Notes: a model not told the origin generated them from the letters alone. Shown: positions 53,877-62,582, counted from the stretch's first letter. The stretch: DNA of 64,000 bases from Krasilnikovia cinnamomea (GCF_004217545.1 NZ_SHKY01000001.1:1736001-1800000), one strand, 5' to 3'. Made by a program: numbers and translations.

Positions 53877-56648
53877 TCAGCCACGGTGGGTTTCCAGGTA
53901 CGCCTCCATGCGCTCCGCCGGGGCCGGGCGGGCCAGCGCGAACCCCTGGCCGTACTGGCAGCCGGCGCGACGGGCCCGCTCCACCTGCTCCTGGGTCTCG
54001 AGGCCCTTGGCGACGATCTCCAGGCCCAACCGGCGGCCGAGGCTCACCACCACGTCGAGGACGGCCGGGGCGGTGACCGGCTCGTCCGGCGCGCTCAGCA
54101 ACGCCCGGTCCAGTTTGAGCATGTCCACCGGCAGGCGGCGCAGATGCGCCAGGGACGCCTGACCCGCGCCGAAGTCGTCCAGGGCGGCCCGGACGCCGAG
54201 GCGGCGCAGCCCGGCCAGGGACGCCACAATGGCCGGGACGTCCTCCGCGATCCACGCCTCCGCCACCTCCACGACGAGGCGTTCCGGGGCCAGCTCGTAC
54301 CGGGAGAGGATGGTCTCGACCTGTTCGGGGAAGCGCGCCGTGAGCAGCTCGCGCGGCGCCACGTTGACCGAGAGCCAGCAGTCGGCGCCGCCCGCGGTCC
54401 AGGTCGACAGGTGACGGCAGGCCGTGTCCAGGACCCATTCGTCCAGCTCGGCGGCGATGCCCACCGCCCGGGCGATCGGCAGCAGTTCGGCGGGCAGGAT
54501 CGTGCCGAGCCGGGGGTGCCGCCAGCGCAGCAGCGCCTCCACCCCGGCCGGCTGAGCGTCTCGCAGGCTCACCGCGGGCTGGAACACGAGATCCAGCTCG
54601 CCCCGCTCGGCCGCACCGAGCAGTTCCCGCTCCAGCTCCATCCGCCGGTGCAGCTGGATCTCGACGTCGGTGTCGTACCACTCGACGCGGTCCTGGCCGA
54701 GTTGGCGGGCGCGCTTGCGGGCCAGGTCGGCGTGGCGCAGTACCTCCTCGGAGTCCGCGCCCCCGGCCAGCTCCGCCAGCCCCACACTGGTGTGCAGCTC
54801 CACAATCGACCCGGGTAGCTGGTACGCCTCGCCGAGCAGCGTGACGAGCCGGGTGGCCAGCGCGTACGCCAGCACCGCCCCATCCGGGGTGAGCACCGCG
54901 AACTCGTCGCCGGCCAGCCGGGCCGCGAGGTCCGTGTCGCCGAGCAGGCCACGGATGCGGCGCCCGACCTCGATGAGCACCGCGTCGCCGGTCTCCCGGC
55001 CGCGGGCGTCGTTGATCTCGGCCAGCCCGTGCAGGTCGACGACGAGCAGGGTGCCGTGCTGGCCGGGGCGGCGCCGGAACTCCAACAGCTCACGCATCAG
55101 GGCCCGCCGATTGGCCAGCCCGGTGAGCTGGTCGGTGTACGACAGCCGGTGCAGCGTGCGTTCCAGGTGGCGCCGCTCGCCGACGTCGCGGACGTGCACC
55201 ACCAGCGCCGCGACCTCCGGCACGTCGCGCTGATCCGAGACCGTCGACTCGGTGTCGCGCCACATCCCGTGGCCGTCGCGCAGTCGCGCGTTCACCAGGG
55301 CCGGCGGCCCGTCCGCGTGTTCACCGGCCAGCACGGACCCGATGACCGCGTGTGCGTCCGTGACGTCGTCGGGGTGGATGAGTTCGCCGAACCGGCGGCC
55401 GACCACCTCGGCGTCGGAAAGGCCGAACAACCGCGCCGCCGCGGGTGACTGCCACTGGATCAGCAGGCGCCCGTCCAGCACCAAGGTCAGATCGGTGGCG
55501 CCCGCGACCAGGGAGCGGAAATGCGCCTCCTTGGTGCGCAGCTGGCCCGCGTACCGGCGGATGTCGCTGACCACCAGGAGCTCGCGGGCGGTGAGCACCG
55601 CGACCATCGTGATGCCCAGCATGATGGTCACCGTGTCGAAGTGGCCGACGGTGATCAGGTGGTACAGGGCGGCGACCACGCCCACCCCGGCGGGCACGGC
55701 CAGCAGCGGGTAACCGGACAGGTACTGCTCGGGCTCGCGTACGTCGGCACGCGGCGCCGTCCCGCCGCGCCGGGAACCACCGTCCGCCGCCAGGCCCAGC
55801 CCGGCGACCAGGAGCAGGCCGACGGCGGGCAGCGTCCAGGTCGGCGCACCGAGGGTACCGATGGTCGCCACCCCGCACAGCGCGGTCAGCACCAGGACCG
55901 CCCCGGCCCCGCAGCGCAGGGCCGCCCGCCGGTGCGCACCCGCGCGGAGCACCACGACCACGATCATGGCGACTCCGGCCGTGGTGATCAGCGTGGCGGG
56001 CAGGGTCGCGGCGGGCGCGCTGCTGGTGGGTGGGATCAGCCAGGCGGCGAAGCCCAGGCTGATCCCCAGGCCCAGCCCGTCGAAGGCCCGGCGCAACCGG
56101 ACCGGCCACGTGGTCGCACCGCCCGGCAGCAGCATCGTGCCCAGCACGAAGAACAAGGTCACCACGCCCAGGCCCACGATGGTCAGGCCGGACGGGCCCG
56201 CGCCCACCGTCTCCAGACCTGCCGCACCCGAATCCGGACCGCTCAGGCCGGCCGCGCCGGGAACCCGCAGACCCGCCGCGCCGGGAACCGGGGCGCTCAG
56301 ATCCGCCGCGCCGGGAACCGGGGCGCCGGCGAGGGCCGCCGTCGGGTCGCCGAGCGCCGGTAGCAGCACCGTGGCGGCGGTCGCGAGCGCGCCCATGCCG
56401 ATGAAACCCGCGCCCTTGCAGGCGGCGTACGTGCCGGTGTCGTGGTGGATGGCCAGCGCGGCACGCACGAGCAGGACCGCGGCCCAGACAGCGACGCCGC
56501 CCGCACCGAGCGCCAGGGCCGTGGTCGGCGACAGCCGACCGGCCACACCGGACAGCAGGACGAGCGCACCCACGGCGGGCACGACGGTGGGCCTCACCCA
56601 GGACTGTCTCCCGAGGCGGGCATGCGCGAGGGGCGGCGGCACTGCCAC
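53877..56648 (-). CDS. membrane PAS-GGDEF-EAL protein (c-di-GMP turnover)
   Basis: The 923-residue protein has an N-terminal membrane module of about eight helices with an Ala/Gly/Pro-rich repeat (APVPGAADLSAPVPGAAGL type) between them, a PAS domain (about 390-500, VLDGRLLIQWQSPAAARLFG), a GGDEF domain written AGDEF at 579-583 and an EAL domain with EAL at 704-706 and DDFGAGQASL. AGDEF is tolerated in active cyclases. Both catalytic domains look intact. The GTG at 56648 is the most plausible start; a TTG 28 codons upstream is possible. It has the architecture of the 47.9-50.3 kb protein plus PAS. Confidence 0.85.
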   Translation of the reverse strand: MAVPPPLAHARLGRQSWVRPTVVPAVGALVLLSGVAGRLSPTTALALGAGGVAVWAAVLLVRAALAIHHDTGTYAACKGAGFIGMGALATAATVLLPALGDPTAALAGAPVPGAADLSAPVPGAAGLRVPGAAGLSGPDSGAAGLETVGAGPSGLTIVGLGVVTLFFVLGTMLLPGGATTWPVRLRRAFDGLGLGISLGFAAWLIPPTSSAPAATLPATLITTAGVAMIVVVVLRAGAHRRAALRCGAGAVLVLTALCGVATIGTLGAPTWTLPAVGLLLVAGLGLAADGGSRRGGTAPRADVREPEQYLSGYPLLAVPAGVGVVAALYHLITVGHFDTVTIMLGITMVAVLTARELLVVSDIRRYAGQLRTKEAHFRSLVAGATDLTLVLDGRLLIQWQSPAAARLFGLSDAEVVGRRFGELIHPDDVTDAHAVIGSVLAGEHADGPPALVNARLRDGHGMWRDTESTVSDQRDVPEVAALVVHVRDVGERRHLERTLHRLSYTDQLTGLANRRALMRELLEFRRRPGQHGTLLVVDLHGLAEINDARGRETGDAVLIEVGRRIRGLLGDTDLAARLAGDEFAVLTPDGAVLAYALATRLVTLLGEAYQLPGSIVELHTSVGLAELAGGADSEEVLRHADLARKRARQLGQDRVEWYDTDVEIQLHRRMELERELLGAAERGELDLVFQPAVSLRDAQPAGVEALLRWRHPRLGTILPAELLPIARAVGIAAELDEWVLDTACRHLSTWTAGGADCWLSVNVAPRELLTARFPEQVETILSRYELAPERLVVEVAEAWIAEDVPAIVASLAGLRRLGVRAALDDFGAGQASLAHLRRLPVDMLKLDRALLSAPDEPVTAPAVLDVVVSLGRRLGLEIVAKGLETQEQVERARRAGCQYGQGFALARPAPAERMEAYLETHRG

Positions 56649-57070
56649 GTCGGTGGATCCTCTGCGGTCAAATCGGCGTGCGGTCGGATCGAAGGGGGTC
56701 GGTGCGGCGCTACTGCACCTCACCTCCGGCAACGAGCTGTCCCCAGTTCGGGTTACGGGGCGATAGAAATCCTTCGCATGTTCGGATCGTCGACTATGGA
56801 CCTACCGTGGTCAATGCGGCGACCGGCGCATTACCTCGTCCGTGCGGCCGACCGGTCGCGTGACAACCACCGGCGCACCACAGCACAGAGCAAGGATCCA
56901 CACCGGACGTGTCCAAAGTGGCGATGATCACATACCCGTTATGGAGGTTTTTGGGCGATAAGTCGAGAGACCGCTTGTTACTTTCTCTTTGCGCGAGACC
57001 CGGCCGACTTGAATCCGCTCGGGGTAGAACGTCGCGTATAGGCGAAAGAAAGAATCGGGGGAACTTTCGC
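56649..57070. other. AT-richer intergenic region before the secreted-protein cluster
   Basis: No gene could be supported. GC falls noticeably after 56900 (for example GTTATGGAGGTTTTTGGGCG and TTGTTACTTTCTCTTTG), which is unusual in this genome and probably holds the promoter of the cluster. The region also contains upstream regulatory sequence of the divergent PAS-GGDEF-EAL gene. Confidence 0.5.
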
Positions 57071-57439
57071 ATGTCCAAAAACGGACGAACACTTGCATTT
57101 GGGGCCGGGCTCGGCATTGCCGCAACGCTGCTGTCTGTTGCCGTAGCGCCCACCGCCGCCCTGGCCAATGACCGCACGGTCACGCGCGCCGGGTGCAAGT
57201 TCGACTTCCACAGTGGAGCGAACTACTCGTACACCAGCAAGCGGGATTTCGGCACCTGCAACGGTCACGCATGGATCCGGGTGCACTGGGAAAACGGAGT
57301 CACCAGCTCGTGGCGGCACGATCCCAAGTTCATCTCCGAGGGTAGCTACGGCGGCACGGGCGAGCCGTCCGACTACCAGATCACCTGGAGTGAACACAAA
57401 ACCCAGAGCAACGAAAGCGCGTGGCGCGGGCGTCCCTGA
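57071..57439 (+). CDS. small secreted protein, cluster member 1 (two-cysteine form)
   Basis: The 122-residue protein has a Sec signal peptide ending AALA before Asn-Asp at about residue 32, and a mature domain of about 90 residues. GGGGGAA lies seven bases before the ATG. The mature part follows the same scheme as members at 58141 and 58566: a Gly-Cys near the start, FGTCNGHAWIRVHW mid-protein, and a final HKTQSNES where the others have HKTCSDC. It therefore keeps only the first cysteine pair. No named domain is recognised; it is presumably extracellular. Confidence 0.75.
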   Translation: MSKNGRTLAFGAGLGIAATLLSVAVAPTAALANDRTVTRAGCKFDFHSGANYSYTSKRDFGTCNGHAWIRVHWENGVTSSWRHDPKFISEGSYGGTGEPSDYQITWSEHKTQSNESAWRGRP

Positions 57440-57449
57440 TCGGCACCTC

Positions 57450-58061
57450 ATGCGATACCAGCGGTTGTCGTCAATTGTCGTACTACTGCTCGCATGCGGG
57501 CTGATGAGCTGCAGTGATTCAGCCAAGGAACCGCCGAACGGTCAAACCACCGCAGCCGGCCCGGCAACTCCCCGCATCGCTGATCGCGAGATCAAAGAGG
57601 GCGCGAAGTTGCAGGCGAAGCTGCTGGCCGATGGTTCCGTGAGCCGTGGCGACTACGAAGAAGCGGTCAAAGCGGTAGGCGAGTGTTTCGCACGGCACGA
57701 TCTACAGTTCACCAACGAAGGCTGGGATCCCGTCGCAAACCAGACGATAGATTTCACCTTCGGCAATCCGAAGCTATCGGACGATGAGGTGCTGAGCCTC
57801 GGGGACGGCTGCCAAAAGGCGTACCTGGAGAGGATCCAGGAAGGCTACGGGACGTCGTCCAAGCCGGTCATGAATCCCGCCGTACTCAAGGAGTCGCAGG
57901 ATTGCCTGGCCATGCAGGGGATCCAGACGACCTCGAAAGAAACGAACGTGAACGAGCTGATCGCCAGCGCGGGACAGCAACAGTTCAAGACCGTCGTGAA
58001 GTGCATCAAGGAATCCGCGCAGAAGCTCTACCCCAACCGGTCGATATACGTCGGCGGTTGA
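57450..58061 (+). CDS. hypothetical lipoprotein of the secreted-protein cluster
   Basis: This 203-residue protein starts 10 bases after the stop of cluster member 1. Its signal peptide is hydrophobic with cysteines at 16 and 21 in LLLACGLMSC, so either could be lipidated. The mature domain has about five cysteines with helix-rich text (EEAVKAVGECFARHDLQF, LGDGCQKAYLERI) and is not recognised. Base composition is lower in GC than the flanking core genes. It is probably exported and could anchor or process the neighbouring small proteins. Confidence 0.7.
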   Translation: MRYQRLSSIVVLLLACGLMSCSDSAKEPPNGQTTAAGPATPRIADREIKEGAKLQAKLLADGSVSRGDYEEAVKAVGECFARHDLQFTNEGWDPVANQTIDFTFGNPKLSDDEVLSLGDGCQKAYLERIQEGYGTSSKPVMNPAVLKESQDCLAMQGIQTTSKETNVNELIASAGQQQFKTVVKCIKESAQKLYPNRSIYVGG

Positions 58062-58140
58062 ACGGGAAGCACAAGCATTCCCTGCGCTCAATGAACCTAC
58101 TCGCCGGAGGCTGCTCCGTGGGTAGGAACTCATCCAGTCA

Positions 58141-58530
58141 ATGAAAATTGGGAGTTTCTCTGTGGCAGTAATCAAGGCAGCGAGGCCACGACTCGCGAAG
58201 ACTCTGGCGGTGACTGCTGCGATGGTCACCGGCGTGGTCGCGTTCCCCGCCCCCGCGCTCGCCGCGAACAGCACCTTCATCGACCGCGGTTCCTGCCGGT
58301 GGCACGCGGAGGTGTGGTCGGGAGAGGCCGAGACCGAGCGCGTCGGCAACAGCGGTGACTGCGCCGGGCACAGCTGGGCCCGAATCAAGGTCGACGGATC
58401 CTGGCGCTCGTGGCAGCACAAGGAGCGGTGGATCGTCATCCCGCTGCCCAGCGCCGGGCACCCGATTCAGCAGAGCCAGCACAAGACCTGCTCCGATTGC
58501 CGGGTCTACACGCTCACTCCGACTTTCTAG
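58141..58530 (+). CDS. small secreted protein, cluster member 2 (four-cysteine form)
   Basis: The 129-residue protein has a Sec signal peptide ending PALA near residue 42, and a mature domain of about 87 residues. It opens RGSCRWHAEVWSGEAETERV, has GDCAGHSWARIKVDGSWRSW, and ends QQSQHKTCSDCRVYTL. The four cysteines and three invariant tryptophans are shared with member 3 (58566). A GTG seven codons downstream of the ATG is an alternative start. I recognise no known family. Confidence 0.75.
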   Translation: MKIGSFSVAVIKAARPRLAKTLAVTAAMVTGVVAFPAPALAANSTFIDRGSCRWHAEVWSGEAETERVGNSGDCAGHSWARIKVDGSWRSWQHKERWIVIPLPSAGHPIQQSQHKTCSDCRVYTLTPTF

Positions 58531-58565
58531 CTCCACCACCGACAAGCAACATGAACGGGGAAACA

Positions 58566-58931
58566 GTGCACCTGAAGAAGCGGAACTCCACGATCGGATC
58601 GGTTGCCGCACTCGCGATGGCGGCGGTCGCCGTGGTGGCGGCGCCGTCGTCGGCGTTCGCCGTGGCCGGTCCCACCAAGCGCATCATCGAGCGCAGTGGC
58701 TGTCTCTGGACGGCGGAGAACTGGGGATTCGAGGCGGAGACCCATCGCTCGTCCCCCAACGACTGCTCCGGGCACGGTTGGGTTCAGATCAAGGTCAACA
58801 ACTCCTGGTCCGCCTGGAAGCACGACTACCAGGAGGCGAAGCTGCCCGCTCCCGCCGGGCAGCGGATCCAGCAGAGTCGGCACAAGACCTGTTCGGACTG
58901 TGACCCCATCACCCTCAACGCGCCCCGCTGA
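58566..58931 (+). CDS. small secreted protein, cluster member 3 (four-cysteine form)
   Basis: The 121-residue protein begins at a GTG with GGGGAAA five bases upstream; an in-frame ATG at 58551 lies before that site. The signal peptide ends SAFA near residue 32. The mature part aligns closely with member 2: SGCLWTAENWGFEAETHR, NDCSGHGWVQIKVNNSWSAW, and QQSRHKTCSDCDPITL. It is the last gene of the cluster, followed by a terminator. Function is unknown; the fixed Cys/Trp pattern suggests a small disulfide-bonded extracellular domain. Confidence 0.75.
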   Translation: MHLKKRNSTIGSVAALAMAAVAVVAAPSSAFAVAGPTKRIIERSGCLWTAENWGFEAETHRSSPNDCSGHGWVQIKVNNSWSAWKHDYQEAKLPAPAGQRIQQSRHKTCSDCDPITLNAPR

Positions 58932-58996
58932 ACTCAACAACGCCCTGAGTAACGCGGCTTGACACCAGCCGGTGCGGGGCGGACGGGCCTGCGGTG

Positions 58997-59025
58997 ACGG
59001 CCCTCCCGGTTCTCGGGAGGGCCGT
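58997..59025 (+). terminator. terminator after the secreted-protein cluster
   Basis: A 12-bp perfect stem (58997-59008 with 59014-59025) with a five-base loop lies 65 bases after member 3. A TT follows the stem. Confidence 0.75.
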
Positions 59026-59115
59026 TCGGCGTCGGGTGGCGCGCGAGGGCGGCGTCCGCCGAGCGTTCGAGATCATGCGTAGGCCCTCCGTCAGGTCCGC
59101 GCCGCGCGCGAATGC

Positions 59116-59121
59116 GAGGAT
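59116..59121 (+). promoter_or_regulatory. -10 box of a probable leaderless promoter
   Basis: GAGGAT ends six bases before the GTG at 59128 and matches the cofC arrangement. Confidence 0.4.
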
Positions 59122-59127
59122 GGCACC

Positions 59128-59511
59128 GTGAGTTCCAAGCCCGTCCTCCGCGTACGCAAACCCGGTGCGCTGCTGGTCGCCGCGATGATCGCGTTCGTCG
59201 GCACGATCCCGCTGGCCGGCGCCCGCTGGTCGCTGGCGCCCCTGCTGCTGATCCCGCTGGCCGTGGTGGCGTGGGCGTGGCGGGCCGGTACGGACGTCTA
59301 CCCCGACCGGCTGCGCGTACGGGCGCTGTTCGGCGCGACGACCGTGCCGTGGGACCGGGTGGACGAGCTCGCACCGGACCCGCGCGGTCGGGTATCCGCG
59401 CTGCTCACGGACGGCACGGTGATCCGGCTGACCGGCGTCAACCGGTCCGACCTGCCCGCGGTGCTGGCCGCCGCCGGACAGGAGATCAGCACTCCGCCAC
59501 CGCCGGACTGA
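59128..59511 (+). CDS. PH-domain membrane protein (CFP-6-like)
   Basis: The 127-residue protein has two closely spaced hydrophobic segments (about 14-32 and 35-52) and a C-terminal bacterial pleckstrin-homology-like domain (VYPDRLRVRALFGATTVPWDRVDEL). It resembles the actinobacterial family of mycobacterial CFP-6 (low-molecular-weight antigen 6), whose role is unclear. The GTG at 59128 follows GGCACC with no ribosome site, so it may be leaderless. Confidence 0.8.
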   Translation: MSSKPVLRVRKPGALLVAAMIAFVGTIPLAGARWSLAPLLLIPLAVVAWAWRAGTDVYPDRLRVRALFGATTVPWDRVDELAPDPRGRVSALLTDGTVIRLTGVNRSDLPAVLAAAGQEISTPPPPD

Positions 59512-59593
59512 CCGGCAGGTGCCGCCGCCGCTCGATCGGCACGGCGGAATCCGAGGCGCCGGAGGTGTCAGGGGCCGCCGCTACCCTGGTCTG

Positions 59594-59614
59594 GTGGACG
59601 AGGAGATCGCGTGA
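59594..59614 (+). CDS. possible leaderless mini-ORF coupled to the sugar dehydrogenase gene
   Basis: A six-codon frame, GTG GAC GAG GAG ATC GCG TGA, follows TACCCT by exactly six bases. Its TGA overlaps the GTG start of the next gene, and its GAGGAG is the Shine-Dalgarno of that gene. Translation of the mini-ORF would therefore expose or cover the dehydrogenase start. No evidence other than layout supports it. Confidence 0.4.
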   Translation: MDEEIA

Positions 59615-60906
59615 TCCCGCGCCGCCGGCGTGCCGCCGCGCGGCTGGTCACCCGGCGGATCGGCGCACCGTCAGCCACCCGCCCCGCCGGGCTACGACAA
59701 CCGGCACGGCCGGGCCGGACCGATGACCCGTCGGCCACCCGGCGGGCGCCGTCAGCCCTGCGGCGGGCCGGTGCCGGGCTGGTGGCGCTCGGGCTGGTGC
59801 TGATCCTCGGCACGGCGTGCAGCTTCGGCCCACCCGACCCCGACCAGGCCGGCCAGCCGCCCAACCTGCCGCCGCCGTCGGCCGCGACCAGCGGCGATCC
59901 GGCGGGCAGCCAGGAGGTCGCCGTCACCGTCCTGGCCAAGGATCTGGAGGTGCCGTGGGGTATGGCGTTCCTGCCCGACGGCGCGGCGCTGGTCACCGAG
60001 CGGGACACCGCCCGCATCCTGCGGGTCGGCCCGGAGACCGACACCAACGGGCTCAAGGTCAGCGAGGTGCAGCGGCTGCCCGAGGCGCAGGCGAGCGGCG
60101 ACGGCGGGCTGCTCGGCATCGCGGTCTCCCCGCGCTACGCCACCGACCGGACGGTGTTCATCTACTACACGACGGCCAAGGACAACCGGGTGGCCAAACT
60201 GACCCTGGGTGGCAAGCCGCAGCCGATCCTCACCGGCATCCCCCGCTCGCCGGGCGACAACGGCGGCCAGGTCGCGTTCGGCCCCGACGGCTTCCTGTAC
60301 GTGGGCACGGGAGACGCGACGCCCGGCACGCAGGCGCAGGATCCGAAGAGCCTCGGCGGCAAGATCCTGCGGGTCACCACGGACGGCAAGCCCGCCCCGG
60401 GCAACCCGGTGAAGAACTCCCGCGTCTGGTCCTCGGGCCACCGCAACGTACGGGGCCTGGCCTGGGACTCGGGCAAGCGGCTGTACGCCAGTGAGTCAGG
60501 CCAGAAAACGTACGGCGAGCTGAACCTCATCCAGAAGGGCAAGAACTACGGCTGGGGCAGGGTCGAGGGTGAGGGCGCCGATCCCGCGTACGTGAACCCG
60601 CTGGTGAGCTGGCCGATCGCGGAGTCGAACTGCGCGGGCGTGGCCGTCCTGGAGCGCATGATCGCCTCGGCGTGCCTGCTCGGCAAGCGGCTCTGGCTGG
60701 CCGACACCACCGGCAACGGCACCCTGATCGGTCAGCCGCAGGCCCTGCTCACGGGCGAGTACGGCCGCCTGCGCGCGCTGGCGACCGCCCCGGACGGCTC
60801 GCTGTGGGTCGCCACCTCGAACCAGGAGGACGGCGGCGATCCCGGCCCGGACGACGATCGCATCATCCGCCTTGTCTTTGCCGACGGCGGCGCTGGCCGA
60901 AGTTAA
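59611..60906 (+). CDS. PQQ-type sugar dehydrogenase family lipoprotein
   Basis: The 431-residue protein has a beta-propeller domain of the glucose/sorbosone dehydrogenase family: VPWGMAFLPDGAALVTERD, GDGGLLGIAVSP, SGHRNVRGLAWD and NYGWGRVEGEG. The N-terminus is long and Arg/Pro-rich, then hydrophobic, and the lipobox ends at C70 in LGTACS; a start nearer the hydrophobic part may be used. Cofactor could be pyrroloquinoline quinone, but PQQ synthesis genes are not seen here. It would act outside the membrane, oxidising sugars. Confidence 0.85.
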   Translation: MIPRRRRAAARLVTRRIGAPSATRPAGLRQPARPGRTDDPSATRRAPSALRRAGAGLVALGLVLILGTACSFGPPDPDQAGQPPNLPPPSAATSGDPAGSQEVAVTVLAKDLEVPWGMAFLPDGAALVTERDTARILRVGPETDTNGLKVSEVQRLPEAQASGDGGLLGIAVSPRYATDRTVFIYYTTAKDNRVAKLTLGGKPQPILTGIPRSPGDNGGQVAFGPDGFLYVGTGDATPGTQAQDPKSLGGKILRVTTDGKPAPGNPVKNSRVWSSGHRNVRGLAWDSGKRLYASESGQKTYGELNLIQKGKNYGWGRVEGEGADPAYVNPLVSWPIAESNCAGVAVLERMIASACLLGKRLWLADTTGNGTLIGQPQALLTGEYGRLRALATAPDGSLWVATSNQEDGGDPGPDDDRIIRLVFADGGAGRS

Positions 60907-60955
60907 CGGTGACGTCTGTTTCGCACGCGACCACCCGGGGCACGGTGAGCCGTTG

Positions 60956-62569
60956 ATGACCTCCCTCCGAGACCTCCCACGGGTCGTCCGGTCCGCCACC
61001 GCGCGCGTCCTGGGCACCGTGTGGGGCCGGCGTGCCCTGCTGACGGCCGCGGTCGTCCTGGTCGCCCTCACCGGCACGGTCCTGGGCACGATGCTGCTGG
61101 CGCAGACACACATCGACGTGGGCCCGTTCCGCGCGGAAATGTCGATCACCCCGTCCGTCAAGGGCGGCACCGAGGTGAACATCCCGCCGCTCGGGTCGTT
61201 GCACCTCGACAGTCACGACGGCCCCATCCACCTCAAAGTCAACCTGGGCTCGCTGGATCAGAACCGGACCGAGGCCCTCATCGACGACCCCACCGCCCTG
61301 ACTGTCACGGGCAAGCGCGCGGTCGACGAGGTGACCGCCGGTGTGCTGCGCCTGGGGCTGCGCGCGCTGGGCGCGGCCCTGGCCGGGTCGATGCTGCTGG
61401 CCGCGCTGATCTTCCGCGACTTCCGGCGGGTGGCGTGGGCGGGCGTGACCGCACTCGCGGTGACCGGCGGCAGCCTCGGCCTGGCGGTCGGCACGGTCCG
61501 CCGGGACTCGATCGCCGAGCCACGGTACGAGGGCCTGCTGGTCAACGCCCCGGCCGTGGTGGGTGACGCGCGCCGGATCGCGGACAACTACGGGCGGTAC
61601 GCCGACCAGCTCCAGCAGCTGGTCAGCAACGTCAGCCGCATCTACACCACGGTGTCGAGCCTGCCGGTGTACGCCCCGCAGGCGGACACCACCCGCATCC
61701 TGCACGTTTCGGACCTGCACCTGAACCCGTCGTCGTGGGGTCTGATCCGCACCGTGGTCAAGCAGTGGAACATCGACGCGGTGGTCGACACCGGCGACAT
61801 CGTCGACTGGGGCAGCAACCCGGAGACCTCGTACGTGTCCGCGATCGGGCAGATCGGCGTCCCGTACATCTACGTGCGGGGCAACCACGACTCGACCGCG
61901 ATCCAGGCGGCGGTGGCCCGGCAGCCCAACGCGAAGGTGCTCGACAACTCGGTCGTCACGATCAACGGCCTGACCCTCGCGGGCATCGGCGACCCCGAGT
62001 TCACCCCGGACAAGTCCGAGACTCCGCCCGCCGCCGACGGCTCGGTGACGTCGCCGCTGCAGGTGAGCGGTGAACGGCTGGCCGCCACGATCCGGGGTGC
62101 CACCCCGCCGGTGAACGTCGCGCTCGTGCACGACCCGGCGATGGCGCAGCCGCTCTCCGGTGAAGTCCCGCTCGTGCTGTCCGGGCACAAGCACCGCCGC
62201 GAGGTGAACATGCTGCCGGCGCCGTCACCGGCTCCCACGCCGACCACGACACCGGGCGCGGTGACGCAGTCGGCCGCTGCGGCTGCCGGTAGGACCCAGC
62301 CGGCGATGGCGACCCGGCTCATGGTGCAGGGTTCGACGGGCGGTGCCGGGCTGCGCGGGCTGGAGCACGAGGAGCCCACGCCCCTGACCCTGTCCGTGCT
62401 CTACTTCGACGAGCAGCACCAGCTCAAGGCATACGACGACATCCAGCTCGGTGGCACCGGCCAGTCCAACGTGACCGTGCAGCGCAACGTCATCGGCGGC
62501 CCCGAGCCCAGGACCACCGCGACGGCCCGCAGCGCGGCCACGCCGTCGGTCAGCCCATCACGCCGCTGA
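60956..62569 (+). CDS. membrane-anchored metallophosphoesterase
   Basis: The 537-residue protein has a transmembrane helix near residues 25-45 and another at about 130-150, then a calcineurin-like phosphoesterase domain. Metal-binding motifs are intact: ILHVSDLHLNP (DxH), VVDTGDIVDWG, YVRGNHDS (GNHD) and LSGHKHR (GHxH). A low-complexity Pro/Thr/Ala segment of about 40 residues follows GHKHR and is unusual. The ATG has only a weak GGTGAG upstream; the start may be a few codons different. The stop is next to the convergent gatB stop. Confidence 0.88.
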   Translation: MTSLRDLPRVVRSATARVLGTVWGRRALLTAAVVLVALTGTVLGTMLLAQTHIDVGPFRAEMSITPSVKGGTEVNIPPLGSLHLDSHDGPIHLKVNLGSLDQNRTEALIDDPTALTVTGKRAVDEVTAGVLRLGLRALGAALAGSMLLAALIFRDFRRVAWAGVTALAVTGGSLGLAVGTVRRDSIAEPRYEGLLVNAPAVVGDARRIADNYGRYADQLQQLVSNVSRIYTTVSSLPVYAPQADTTRILHVSDLHLNPSSWGLIRTVVKQWNIDAVVDTGDIVDWGSNPETSYVSAIGQIGVPYIYVRGNHDSTAIQAAVARQPNAKVLDNSVVTINGLTLAGIGDPEFTPDKSETPPAADGSVTSPLQVSGERLAATIRGATPPVNVALVHDPAMAQPLSGEVPLVLSGHKHRREVNMLPAPSPAPTPTTTPGAVTQSAAAAAGRTQPAMATRLMVQGSTGGAGLRGLEHEEPTPLTLSVLYFDEQHQLKAYDDIQLGGTGQSNVTVQRNVIGGPEPRTTATARSAATPSVSPSRR

Positions 62570-62582
62570 GCCGAAGGCTCAG
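62566..62582. terminator. small inverted repeat spanning both stop codons
   Basis: CTGAGCC (62566-62572) and GGCTCAG (62576-62582) form a 7-bp perfect stem with a GAA loop. The metallophosphoesterase stop and the gatB stop each lie in one arm. It may act as a minimal bidirectional terminator. Confidence 0.5.

Noticed and set aside
56909..57070. N-terminal extension of secreted protein 1
   Set aside because: It would bury the signal peptide; GGGGGAA precedes the ATG at 57071.
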